Assembly: GCF_022919175.1 (NCBI RefSeq)
Contig: NZ_CP095043.1
Coordinates: forward strand, 1,054,001 to 1,118,000
Length of the DNA: 64,000 nucleotides
Direction of reading: 5' to 3'
Source: Leucobacter rhizosphaerae
Lineage (GTDB): Bacteria > Actinomycetota > Actinomycetes > Actinomycetales > Microbacteriaceae
Positions 18,391-26,042 of the stretch are shown here, piece by piece. Position 1 is the first letter of the stretch, and each line of letters begins with the position of its first letter. A model generated the notes under the pieces. That model worked only from the letters and a program-made list of their open reading frames with translations, ran no database searches and was not told the DNA's origin. The translations under genes and the position numbers were made by a program.

Positions 18391-19130
18391 GCGGCGCGGG
18401 TTCGACCCCGCCGATGCCGGCTCCGGGTGCGGTGTCCGTCGACGAGACGCTCGATCTCCTCCGCAGCTGGTTCGCCGAGCGATTCGGGCACCTCCGCACG
18501 CTCGCCGACGAGTTGATCGCGTACCTCGGGTTCGACGCCGCGGGCAACATCGACCTGAGCGAGACCACCAAGCGCAAGCTCAAGGCCGCGGCCGTGCGCT
18601 TCCTCGCCGACAACGAGACCGTCGACGGCTGCGGCCTCATCTTCGCCCACTCGGCGCTCGGCACCGAGAACGGCCACCTCGAGTGGTGGGTGCGCGAGGA
18701 CGAGTCGCGCTTCGCGCGGTACTCCTTCGGTGTTGTGCCCGGCGCGGATCGGTACTACGACTACGAGCAGCACGAGTGGTTCATCCGCGCCTTCCACGAG
18801 GGCACGCCCGCCCTCGTGGGGCCGTACATCGACTACCTCGGCGTCGAGGCCTACGTAATGACCCTCACGGTGCCGGCCGAGATCGACGGCCGCCGGGTGG
18901 GCGCCGTCGGCAACGACATGCAGGTCGAGGATCTCGAGCGGGCGCTCATGCCGCTGCTCCTGCGGAGCCCCGTCGAGACCGTGCTGCTCGGGCGGCACGG
19001 CACGGTGCTCTTCGGCAACACCTCGCGCTTCCTCCCGGGCGACTGGGTGCCGCCCGTCGTCGACGGTTTCACCCGAGTACCGCTCGAACCGCTCTCGAGC
19101 GAAATCCAACTGCTCGTCGCGGCGGGCTAG
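18387..19130 (+). CDS. Soluble Cache-domain sensor-like protein
   Basis: A 247-residue protein starting with GTG inside the regulator's stop (GTGA overlap). The central part (about 80-195) resembles a PDC/Cache fold: YYDYEQHEWFIRAFHEG, then GPYIDYLGVEAYVMTLTVP, then RRVGAVGNDMQVEDLE. Cache domains usually sit outside the membrane in chemoreceptors and kinases. Here there is no signal peptide or membrane segment, so it should be cytoplasmic. An amphipathic helix-rich N-terminus (DETLDLLRSWFAERFGHLRTLADEL) precedes the domain. Coupling to a FadR-type regulator suggests an intracellular small-molecule sensor or co-regulator, which is an inference. Its stop shares a CTAG with the convergent hydrolase gene. 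Confidence 0.72.
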   Translation: MSGAGSTPPMPAPGAVSVDETLDLLRSWFAERFGHLRTLADELIAYLGFDAAGNIDLSETTKRKLKAAAVRFLADNETVDGCGLIFAHSALGTENGHLEWWVREDESRFARYSFGVVPGADRYYDYEQHEWFIRAFHEGTPALVGPYIDYLGVEAYVMTLTVPAEIDGRRVGAVGNDMQVEDLERALMPLLLRSPVETVLLGRHGTVLFGNTSRFLPGDWVPPVVDGFTRVPLEPLSSEIQLLVAAG

Positions 19131-19162
19131 CTGCTCGCCGCGGCGGGCTCGCTGCTCGCCGC
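19110..19162. repeat. 21-bp tandem repeat across two convergent stop codons
   Basis: CTGCTCGTCGCGGCGGGCTAG (19110-19130) recurs as CTGCTCGCCGCGGCGGGCTCG (19131-19151), and a third partial copy ends at 19162. Unit 1 carries the Cache gene stop (TAG) and, on the other strand, the stop of the hydrolase. The later units encode the Ala/Ser-rich C-terminus of the hydrolase. Confidence 0.8.
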
Positions 19163-19870
19163 CAGCTTCGCGAACCGGCGGGCCAGCTCCGACCACACGT
19201 CGGTGAGCGCGGGCTCGGCCTCGCGTACCCCGCGGATCACGGCGTCGCCCTCGATCCCGAGCTCGGCGAGGCTCTCCTCGTCCTCCTCCACCCACTCCGC
19301 CGCCGTCTGGCCGAGGGCCTCGGGGTGGAACTGCACGCCCCACGCGGCGGGGCCGACGCGGAAGGCCTGGTTCGCGCAGGCGGCGCTCGACGCGAGCAGC
19401 GTGGCCTGCTCGGGGAGGCGATCGGCCTCGAGGTAGTGCCACTGCACGACCGGCACGGAGGTCGCGCTGAGCTCGCCGAAGAGCGGGTCTCCCGCCGCGG
19501 TCTCGCTGAACGCGACGGAATGCAAGCCGATCTCGGGCCCCTCGGGCATCGTGCGCACGTGGCCGCCGGTCGCCGAGACCATGAGCTGCGCGCCGAGGCA
19601 GATCCCGAGCGTCGGGACCTGCTGCTCGATGCCGGTGGCGAGGAGGTGCCGCGTGGCGGGGAGCCAGGGCGAGGTGTCGTCCTCCATCGGGCCCATGGCA
19701 CCGCCGAGCACGATCAGGGCGTCGTAGCCGTCGAGCGACTCCGGCACGGCCCGTCCGACGTCGGGGCCGACGATGTCGAGCTCGGCACCGCCCTCGACCA
19801 GACTCGAGGTGAGCAGGCCGAGGCCGGCATTCTCCTGGTGCTCAACGACCAGCACACGTGCGCGACTCAT
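19127..19870 (-). CDS. Class I glutamine amidotransferase-like hydrolase
   Basis: A 247-residue class I GATase-fold protein with the nucleophile Cys in GICLGAQLM, the His-Glu pair in GVQFHPEALG, and VLVVEHQENAGLG at the start. It resembles GMP-synthase-like amidotransferases that act alone, such as gamma-glutamyl-amine or gamma-glutamyl-anilide hydrolases. The start at 19870 overlaps the upstream gene by 4 nt (ATGA). It is the last gene of the P450-GS-SBP-hydrolase operon. The probable role is removal of the gamma-glutamyl group from an oxidised intermediate, an inference from the GS-like gene. The last 15 residues are low-complexity Ala/Ser encoded by a tandem repeat. Confidence 0.8.
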   Translation of the reverse strand: MSRARVLVVEHQENAGLGLLTSSLVEGGAELDIVGPDVGRAVPESLDGYDALIVLGGAMGPMEDDTSPWLPATRHLLATGIEQQVPTLGICLGAQLMVSATGGHVRTMPEGPEIGLHSVAFSETAAGDPLFGELSATSVPVVQWHYLEADRLPEQATLLASSAACANQAFRVGPAAWGVQFHPEALGQTAAEWVEEDEESLAELGIEGDAVIRGVREAEPALTDVWSELARRFAKLAASSEPAAASS

Positions 19871-20580
19871 GTTGCGTCCCTTTCTGCGGCGCGATCCCGC
19901 GCCCGATCCACGATCCACCGGAAGATCGCGTGCTGTGTCACGTCGGTCGCCGCGGTGTCTTCCGGATGCCACTGTACAGCGATGAGGTCGGCGGTCGGGT
20001 GCTCGAGCGCCTCGACCACCCCGTCCGACGCCCGGCCCACGACCCGCAGGCCGTCGCCCACCCGGTCGACCGCCTGGTGGTGGTACGAGGAGACCGGCAG
20101 CTCGGACCGCCCGATCGCGGCGGCGAGCGCCGAGTCCGCGGCGAGCGTCACGTCGTGCACGCTGTTGCGGTGCGGACTGTCGGCGGGCACGTCTTGCACC
20201 AGGGTGCCGCCGTGCTCGACGTTCAGCAGCTGGAACCCGCGGCAGATCGCGAGCACGGGCACCCCCTGCGCGATCGCGGCCGCCATGAGGTCGGCCTCGA
20301 ACTGATCCTGCGCGGCGAAGTCGGCCGGGGAGGTCGCGGGATCGGGCTCCTGCCGGTAGCGCGCGGGATCGACGTCGGAGCCGCCCGGCACGAGCAGGCC
20401 GTCGAGATCCCGCACCCGCTCCTCGGCCGGCAGCGCGCTCTCCGCGAACAGGGTCAGCGGTTCCCCGCCGGCCCGGATCACGGAGCGCAGCACCGCGGCG
20501 GAGACCGCGCTGCCGTCGAAGCGCAGCCCGTGGATCTGGTTCGACCACATCCCGGTCACGCCGATCCGCGGGGTGCTCAC
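19867..20580 (-). CDS. Gamma-glutamyl-gamma-aminobutyrate hydrolase-like (peptidase C26)
   Basis: A 237-residue PuuD-type hydrolase. Seen features are GLLVPGGSDVDPARY, the nucleophile Cys in AICRGFQLLNVEHGGTL, SYHHQAVDRVG and the catalytic His-Glu in VQWHPEDT. The GTG at 20580 overlaps the upstream stop by 4 nt and the 3' end overlaps the next gene by 4 nt. E. coli PuuD releases GABA from gamma-glutamyl-GABA after a GS-like enzyme (PuuA) has glutamylated putrescine. The same logic fits here, but the substrate is unknown. A second C26 protein is at 26039-26833. Confidence 0.85.
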   Translation of the reverse strand: MSTPRIGVTGMWSNQIHGLRFDGSAVSAAVLRSVIRAGGEPLTLFAESALPAEERVRDLDGLLVPGGSDVDPARYRQEPDPATSPADFAAQDQFEADLMAAAIAQGVPVLAICRGFQLLNVEHGGTLVQDVPADSPHRNSVHDVTLAADSALAAAIGRSELPVSSYHHQAVDRVGDGLRVVGRASDGVVEALEHPTADLIAVQWHPEDTAATDVTQHAIFRWIVDRARDRAAERDAT

Positions 20581-21323
20581 GCGGCGCCGTTCCCCTCGAG
20601 CGCGGCGGCGGAGAGGGGGAAGGGCAGGAGCGGCATCCACTTCGTCCAGACCGCCTCGAGCGAGCCGTCGGCGATGACCGCCTCGAGCGCCGCGTTGATC
20701 TCGGACCGGAGCGCGTCGTTGCCCGGGGCGACCCCGATCCCCCAGCGATTGCCGGTGAGCACCGTGAAGGCCTCCACGAAGTCGGGGTCCTCCTGGCCGA
20801 GCGGGATCATCACGACGTCGTCGTCCACGAAGCCGTCGATCGCCCCGGAGCGGGTGGCCTCGATCATGTCACCGAAGACGTCGTCGCTCGCGCCGAAGCT
20901 CACGAGCTCGACGCCGGGGAACGTCTCGGCGAGCTTCATGTTCGTCGAGTTCGCGATCGCGCCGATCTTGTAGCCGGCGAGGGCGTCCGCGGAGCGCGCC
21001 GGATCGTCGGCCCGCACGATGAGCGTCTCGTTGAAGACCGCGTAGGGGTGCGTGAAGTCGACGAGCGCCGCGCGCTCCTCGGTCATGCCCTGACCGCACC
21101 AGACGGCGTCGGCGGCGCCGCTGCGCACGGACGGGATCATGTCGTCCCAGGGCACCATGACCCACTCGACGGCCGCGCCGAGCCGGTCGAAGACGAGCTG
21201 GGCGGCCTCGGGCTCGTAGCCGCCGCGCGTGCGCCCGTCGGTGCTCTTCGAGAAGAGCGGCAGCGCTTCCGAGTCGATGCAGGCGAGTCGGATGGTGCGG
21301 GTGGTGCGGGTGCTGTCGGTCAC
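20577..21323 (-). CDS. SBP_bac_3 solute-binding-fold protein without export signal
   Basis: A 248-residue protein of the amino-acid-type periplasmic-binding fold: GGYEPEAAQLVFDRLG, VPWDDMIPSVRSGAADA, GMTEERAALVDFTHPY and GNRWGIGVAPGNDALRSEINAAL are the usual family stretches. The GTG at 21323 overlaps the glutamine-synthetase-like stop by 4 nt (GTGA). The protein begins MTDSTRTTRTIRLACID with no signal peptide and no lipobox. A longer in-frame start at 21386 adds no signal either. No ABC permease or ATPase is nearby. It may therefore be a cytoplasmic ligand carrier, sensor or cyclohexadienyl-dehydratase-like enzyme rather than a transporter subunit. Function unknown. Confidence 0.75.
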   Translation of the reverse strand: MTDSTRTTRTIRLACIDSEALPLFSKSTDGRTRGGYEPEAAQLVFDRLGAAVEWVMVPWDDMIPSVRSGAADAVWCGQGMTEERAALVDFTHPYAVFNETLIVRADDPARSADALAGYKIGAIANSTNMKLAETFPGVELVSFGASDDVFGDMIEATRSGAIDGFVDDDVVMIPLGQEDPDFVEAFTVLTGNRWGIGVAPGNDALRSEINAALEAVIADGSLEAVWTKWMPLLPFPLSAAALEGNGAA

Positions 21324-22756
21324 GGAATTGCCTCCCAGTACTGATCGAATTCCCACTGCGTGATCAGGCCGCAGTAGCGAGCCCACTCATCCCGCTTGAG
21401 CTGGATGAAGATCTTGGTGAGCGCCTCGGGGATCGCGCCCATGAGGTACTCGTCGGCCTCGAAGGCCTCGATCGCCATGCCCAGGGTGTTCGGCACGACG
21501 ATGCCCGAGAGCACCTCGCTGTGCTCGCCGGGCTCCCCGGGGTCGAGCTTCGCCTCGAGCCCGTGCTCGATCGACGCGAGCAGGTAGAGGTGCGAGAGGT
21601 AGGGGTTCACGGAGGCGTCCGGCAGCCGGTACTCCATGCGCCCGTTCGAGGAGATCCGGATCGCCACCCCGCGGGTGTCGAGGCCCCAGTCGGCGCCGGA
21701 CGGCGCGAACTGCCCCGCGTCCCAGTACCGCTTGTAGGAGTTCACGGTGGATCCCATGACGAGCATCGAGCCCGGGGTGTGCAGCAGCATTCCGGCGATG
21801 GCGTGCCGGGCGAGCTCGGTGACGTGCAGCTCCACGCGGCCGTCCTCGATCACGTTCTCGGCCGTGCCGTCATCGGCGACCCGCCAGAGGCTGAGGTTGT
21901 GGTGGCAGCCGTTGCCCATCTTGCCGTTGTAGGGCTTCGGCATGAAGCTCGCCTGCAGGCCGAGCTCGCGCGCGACCTGCTTGCAGATCTGCCGGTAGGT
22001 GGTCATCCGCTCGGCGGTGAGATCCGCGCGGTCGTAGTTCCAGTTCAGCTCCACCTGCCCGTCGTCCTCGTAGTCCCCCTCGATCATGTCGAGTCCGAGC
22101 TCCTGGGCGTACGAGATGACCTTCTTGTACATGGGGCGCATCTTCTCGAGGTTCTCGACCTGATACGCGGGGCTCTGATCCTCCTTGGAGATGACCTCGG
22201 TGCCCGGGCCGCTCCACGTCATCTCCGGCTCGAGGCCGCTGCGCAGCTCGAGGCCCGTGCGCTCCGTGAATCCGGCGTGCGCGGCCTTGAAGAGGGCCCG
22301 GGTGTCGAGCGGCAGTAGGCGCCCACCGACCTCGCCGAGGTGCGGCGGCTCGTACGCGGTGCAGAAGATCCGCGCGACCTCCGGATCCCACGGCAGCACG
22401 TCGAAGGTCTCCGGCTCCGGGAGTCCCCAGAACTCGTGCGCGGCGACGCCTCCGCCGATGAGCTCGCCCTCGCGGCTCGTCTGAAGGTCGGTGAGCGCGG
22501 TGCGGTGGAACGCGATCCCCTTCTTCAGATTGCGCTCGAAGTGCTTCGCGGGCACGACCTTCGCGACGGTGCGCGATCCCACGGTCGGCAGCATATAGTA
22601 GATGTACTTCACGCCGTGCTCCCGGATCTTCGCGCCGAGGGCGGCGACGGTCTCCGGCCGGAGGTTCGCCTCCTGGTGCCGCGCGAAGGCGGTGTCGTCC
22701 GCGAGAATCTCGCGCAGCGCCGCGCCGAAGCGTCCGCCGGTCTTGAGGTCAGACAT
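21320..22756 (-). CDS. Glutamine-synthetase-like gamma-glutamyl-amine ligase
   Basis: A 478-residue protein of the glutamine synthetase fold. Recognisable parts are the beta-grasp N-domain, GLEPEMTW, EGDYEDDGQVELNWNY, the GNGCHHNLSLW stretch that replaces the usual GSGMHxHxSL, and NSYKRYWDAGQFAPS with AIRIS and MEYRLPDASVNPYL. The adenylylation-site Tyr motif of GlnA-1 is not seen. This is the divergence expected for enzymes that ligate glutamate to amines (PuuA, IpuC, gamma-glutamylanilide synthase). It is cotranscribed with the P450 upstream (30-bp gap) and three genes downstream. AAAGGA precedes the ATG. A genuine ammonia-using synthetase is less likely but not excluded. Confidence 0.82.
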   Translation of the reverse strand: MSDLKTGGRFGAALREILADDTAFARHQEANLRPETVAALGAKIREHGVKYIYYMLPTVGSRTVAKVVPAKHFERNLKKGIAFHRTALTDLQTSREGELIGGGVAAHEFWGLPEPETFDVLPWDPEVARIFCTAYEPPHLGEVGGRLLPLDTRALFKAAHAGFTERTGLELRSGLEPEMTWSGPGTEVISKEDQSPAYQVENLEKMRPMYKKVISYAQELGLDMIEGDYEDDGQVELNWNYDRADLTAERMTTYRQICKQVARELGLQASFMPKPYNGKMGNGCHHNLSLWRVADDGTAENVIEDGRVELHVTELARHAIAGMLLHTPGSMLVMGSTVNSYKRYWDAGQFAPSGADWGLDTRGVAIRISSNGRMEYRLPDASVNPYLSHLYLLASIEHGLEAKLDPGEPGEHSEVLSGIVVPNTLGMAIEAFEADEYLMGAIPEALTKIFIQLKRDEWARYCGLITQWEFDQYWEAIP

Positions 22757-22786
22757 GGGGGTCCTTTCGTCGTTGGAAGGTCGGGA

Positions 22787-24016
22787 TCACGCGCGGTCGC
22801 GCACGGTGAAGGTGATGGGGAGTCGCACGGGGCCGTGATTGCCCGAGTCCGGGAGCCAGGTGTCGCCGCCCGGGCAGGAGAGGTCCGTGAACGACTCGGC
22901 GAGGAGCGGGAGCGCGACGCTCATGTCGGCGCGGGCGATGTAGTGCCCGAGGCAGTGGTGCACGCCGCCGCCGAAGGTGTGGTGGGGCTTGCGGCCCTCC
23001 GCCTCGATGTCGATCTGGGGGTCGGGGTAGGCCTCGGGATCCGTGCCGCTCGACATCGTGAAGAGGTGCACGGTGGTGCCTTTCGCGATCCGCAGCCCCT
23101 GGTACTCGAAGTCCTCGTTCGCCTCGCGGGTCACCCAGCGGGTCGTCGGGTTGGCCCGCAGCGCCTCTTCGAGCGCCGGCTTCGCCAGCTCCGCCGGGCG
23201 CTCGGCCAGCAGCTCCCACTGCTCCGGGTTCCGCATGAAGGTCTGCAGGATGAGTCCGAGCTGGTTGCGGGTGGTGTCCATGCCGCCGAACAGCATCAGT
23301 ACGAGCGCGTTGCGGAGCTCGGCGTCCGTGAGCTTGTCTCCGGCCTCGGAGAACTGCACGAGCCGCGACACCACGTCCTGACCGGGGTCGGCTTTGCGCT
23401 CGCGGATCAGCTGATCGACGAAGTCGTAGAGCTCCTGCACCGCCACGTCGATCCGCTCGATGTCCTCCTTGATGGATACGCTGAGCGCGTAGCCGACCGT
23501 GTTCGCCCGGTCCGCGATGAACGGCCAGTGCTCGTGCGAGAGTCCCATCATCGCGCACAGGGCACGGGTGGCGAACGGCTCGGCGAAGTCGCCGACGAAC
23601 TCGATCTCCTCGCCGCTCGCCGCCTTCGCCTTCATGGCGTCGATGAGCTCGGTGGCGATCTCCGCGAACTCGGGCTCCAGGCGGCGGGCCACCGTCGGGG
23701 AGAACGCGGGGTTGAGGAGGCGGCGGATGCGGTGATGCTCCTCCCCTTCCAGCACCAGGAGATTCTTGGACCACCAGTCGTGGAACAGCCCGGAGTGCAC
23801 GCCGTGGTGATCCGGCCACTTCGCGCTGCCCTGGTTCAAGCTCGGGTGCTTGAGCAGCTCCGAGACCTCGCGGTACCGGAGCACGCCGTAGCCGTAGTTC
23901 GTCTCCGCGTACCAGCTGCGCTCGCGCGCTTCGCGCACCTGCTCCGAGCTCATGGCGAACTCGGGAGCGGCGATATCGAGGTACGGCACTTCGGTGTCGT
24001 CGGTCTGGGTGGCCAT
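22787..24016 (-). CDS. Cytochrome P450 monooxygenase
   Basis: A 409-residue soluble bacterial P450. The I-helix oxygen motif is GGMDTT (residues 244-249), the ExxR pair is E284/R287, and the haem loop is FGGGVHHCLGH with Cys355 as the iron ligand. No membrane anchor is present. It leads the operon with the GS-like gene, starts after AAGGAG, and is divergent from a reductase and flavodoxin that could feed it electrons. Morpholine and piperidine P450s (CYP151) of mycobacteria are also found near a GS-like gene, so oxidation of an amine or its gamma-glutamyl derivative is a reasonable inference. The CYP family cannot be assigned without alignment. Confidence 0.93.
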   Translation of the reverse strand: MATQTDDTEVPYLDIAAPEFAMSSEQVREARERSWYAETNYGYGVLRYREVSELLKHPSLNQGSAKWPDHHGVHSGLFHDWWSKNLLVLEGEEHHRIRRLLNPAFSPTVARRLEPEFAEIATELIDAMKAKAASGEEIEFVGDFAEPFATRALCAMMGLSHEHWPFIADRANTVGYALSVSIKEDIERIDVAVQELYDFVDQLIRERKADPGQDVVSRLVQFSEAGDKLTDAELRNALVLMLFGGMDTTRNQLGLILQTFMRNPEQWELLAERPAELAKPALEEALRANPTTRWVTREANEDFEYQGLRIAKGTTVHLFTMSSGTDPEAYPDPQIDIEAEGRKPHHTFGGGVHHCLGHYIARADMSVALPLLAESFTDLSCPGGDTWLPDSGNHGPVRLPITFTVRDRA

Positions 24017-24077
24017 TCGTACTCCTTCGTCGAATATCCGGTCTGCGTGTCACCGCGAAGCCCGTTGTCCAAATAAA

Positions 24078-24103
24078 CTATAGGTGAATGTATTCCAGCG
24101 CAA
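24078..24103 (-). promoter_or_regulatory. Shared ACATTCAC promoter block upstream of the P450 operon (site A)
   Basis: On the minus strand this reads TTGCGC, six bases, ACATTCAC, one base, TATAGT. The hexamers TTGCGC and TATAGT are 15 bp apart and could be the -35 and -10 boxes, with ACATTCAC between them. It lies 61 bp upstream of the P450 start codon. The same arrangement occurs at 28493-28518, and a shorter form occurs at 24141-24166. Confidence 0.6.
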
Positions 24104-24140
24104 GTCTCCGTAACGAACTCGCAGGAATCGCGAAACGCAA

Positions 24141-24166
24141 TCGCAATAAAACATTCACATAGTGAA
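24141..24166 (+). promoter_or_regulatory. Shared ACATTCAC block upstream of the reductase operon (site B)
   Basis: On the plus strand this reads TCGCAA, four bases, ACATTCAC, ATAG. It overlaps a perfect palindrome TTCAC-ATA-GTGAA (24154-24166), a plausible regulator site. It lies about 95 bp upstream of the reductase start and points the same way relative to its gene as sites A and C do to theirs. The 24017-24260 gap holds nothing else recognisable. Confidence 0.55.
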
Positions 24167-24260
24167 GATTTACGGGTACACTGGCCTCACCGGGTCCCCA
24201 GATAGGCTGCTGCGGACCCCTTCTCTCGCACCTCAGTCGCCCGCACGCAAAGGAGCCGCG

Positions 24261-25538
24261 ATGCCCGGATCCCCCGGCCCCCAGATCGCCATCGTGGGCA
24301 GCGGCCCCTCGGGGTGCTACCTGGCGCAGGCGCTCCTTCGGAGCCTGCCGCACGCCGAGATCACGATCATCGATCGCCTCGCGTCGCCGTTCGGCCTGAT
24401 CCGCTACGGCGTCGCCGCCGACCATCAGCACACGAAGGCCATCACCCGTCAGTTCGAGCGCCTGTTCCAGGCGGGCAATGTTCGCTTCGCTGGCAACGTC
24501 GAGCTGGGGCGCGACGTGGGTCTCGACGAGCTCCGCGCGCACTTCGACGCCGTGGTGCTCGCAACCGGGCTGAGCGCGGATCGTGCGCTCGCGCTCCCGG
24601 GCGGCGAGCTGCCCGGGGTGATCGGGGCCGGCACCGTGACCCGGGCGCTGAATGCGCACCCGGACGAGCCGACGACACTGCCCGACCTCGGCTCCGACGT
24701 CGTGCTGATCGGCGCCGGGAACGTCGCGCTCGATCTCCTGCGGTTTCTCGTGAAGGCCGAGAGCGACTACGACGCCAGCGACATCGCGGATCCCGCGCTC
24801 GAGCGGTATCTCGGCAGCCCGGCCGCACGCGTGACCGTCGCGAGCCGGTCCGATGCTGCGCACGCGAAGGGCGACGCGCAGATGCTCCGCGAGCTCGCCG
24901 CGCTCCCCCGTGCCGTCTACCGGTTGCCCGACGACCCCGGCAGTGCGCTCGCCGACGACGGCGCGCTCGACCGCGCCCAGGCCGGCCGCCTCGCCGCGGT
25001 CGAGGAGCTCGTCGCGAGCGAGCGCCCCGCGCATCCCGGCCCCGCGGTCACCCTGCGATTCGGGGTGATCCCCGTCCGGATTCTCGGCGAGGAGCGCGTC
25101 GAGGCCGTGGAATTCGCCGCGGGCGACGACGTGGTCGTCGTGCCGGCGACGAGCGTCATCACCGCCGTGGGGTTCGCTGCGTCCGACCCCCTCGCCGAGC
25201 TGCTCGCCGACCACTCGGAGGTCGGGGGGATCGAGCCGGGCCTGTACCGCACCGGGTGGGCCAAGCGCGGCCCGAGCGGTGGGATCCCTGAGAACCGCGC
25301 CTGCGCCAAGTCGGTCGCCGAGGAGATCGTCGCGGACGTCACGTCGGGCGCACTCCCGGGTTCGGAGACTAGACTCGGCTTCGACGGGCTGCCGGCCGAT
25401 GTCCGCGCCGCGTCCGTCGACTACGCGCAGTGGCTCCGACTCGAGCAGCACGAGCGCGAGCTCGCCCCGTCGGGCCGGATCCGCCGCAAGATCTCAGACC
25501 ACGACCGGATGGTCGCCATCGCACACGACCGGGCGTAG
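24261..25538 (+). CDS. FprA-type ferredoxin/adrenodoxin NADP+ reductase
   Basis: A 425-residue flavoprotein that moves electrons from NADPH through FAD to a small carrier. The FAD motif GSGPSG is at residues 13-18, GLIRYGVAADHQ follows, the NADPH motif GAGNVALD is at 151-158, and the C-terminal GWAKRGPSGGIPENRACAK matches the family's GWxKRGPxGxI signature. The ATG at 24261 is chosen because AAAGGAG lies six bases upstream and the Rossmann strand begins soon after. A flavodoxin follows 39 bp later, so flavodoxin rather than ferredoxin is the likely partner, serving the divergent P450. XplB of the XplA/XplB system is of this reductase type. Confidence 0.92.
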   Translation: MPGSPGPQIAIVGSGPSGCYLAQALLRSLPHAEITIIDRLASPFGLIRYGVAADHQHTKAITRQFERLFQAGNVRFAGNVELGRDVGLDELRAHFDAVVLATGLSADRALALPGGELPGVIGAGTVTRALNAHPDEPTTLPDLGSDVVLIGAGNVALDLLRFLVKAESDYDASDIADPALERYLGSPAARVTVASRSDAAHAKGDAQMLRELAALPRAVYRLPDDPGSALADDGALDRAQAGRLAAVEELVASERPAHPGPAVTLRFGVIPVRILGEERVEAVEFAAGDDVVVVPATSVITAVGFAASDPLAELLADHSEVGGIEPGLYRTGWAKRGPSGGIPENRACAKSVAEEIVADVTSGALPGSETRLGFDGLPADVRAASVDYAQWLRLEQHERELAPSGRIRRKISDHDRMVAIAHDRA

Positions 25539-25577
25539 ACCGGGCCCGTGCACACCCCAGACGAGAGGAAGACCCCC

Positions 25578-26042
25578 GTGAAGTTCACCGTTCTCTACGG
25601 CACCGAATCCGGCAACTCCGAGCTCATCGCCGAGGATCTCGGCGCCAAGCTCCGCGAGACCGAGCTCGACGTCGAGGTCGCCGACCTGCAGGACACCGAT
25701 CCCGCGAGCCTGGGCGCCGACCGCTTCGTGATCGTGGTCTGCTCCACGCACGGCGACGGCGACCTGCCGAACACGGCGATCCCGTTCGCGGAGGCCTTCG
25801 ATGCGGCACTCCCCGACCTGACGGGGATGCGCTACGCCATGTTCGGGCTCGGTGACACGTTCTACGAGGCCACCTACAGCCAGGGCAGCGAGCACATCGA
25901 CCGCCGGTTCGCCGCGCAGGGCGCGATCCGTGTTGGCGAGTACGGTCGGCACGACGCCTCGTCGTGGGACCTCGGCAGCGACGTCGCGCTCGAGTGGCTC
26001 CCGGGCGTGCTCGAGGCCGCCGCCGAGCCCGCCTCCGCCTAG
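25578..26042 (+). CDS. Flavodoxin (FMN electron carrier), probable P450 partner
   Basis: A 154-residue short-chain flavodoxin. The FMN phosphate loop is TVLYGTESGNSE near the N-terminus, the isoalloxazine loops are CSTHGDGDLPNTA and FGLGDTFYEATYSQG. The GTG at 25578 has AGAGGAAG about seven bases upstream and places the first strand (KFTVLYG) at the N-terminus; a GTG ten codons earlier is less likely. It is cotranscribed with the FprA-type reductase and opposes the P450 operon. A stand-alone flavodoxin as P450 donor is known from cindoxin of the cineole system and, fused, from XplA. Its stop shares CTAG with the convergent hydrolase. Confidence 0.88.
   Translation: MKFTVLYGTESGNSELIAEDLGAKLRETELDVEVADLQDTDPASLGADRFVIVVCSTHGDGDLPNTAIPFAEAFDAALPDLTGMRYAMFGLGDTFYEATYSQGSEHIDRRFAAQGAIRVGEYGRHDASSWDLGSDVALEWLPGVLEAAAEPASA

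Noticed and set aside
19110..19162. Frameshift or assembly error at the Cache/hydrolase junction
   Set aside because: Both frames stay open to their own stops and the repeat accounts for the low-complexity tail.
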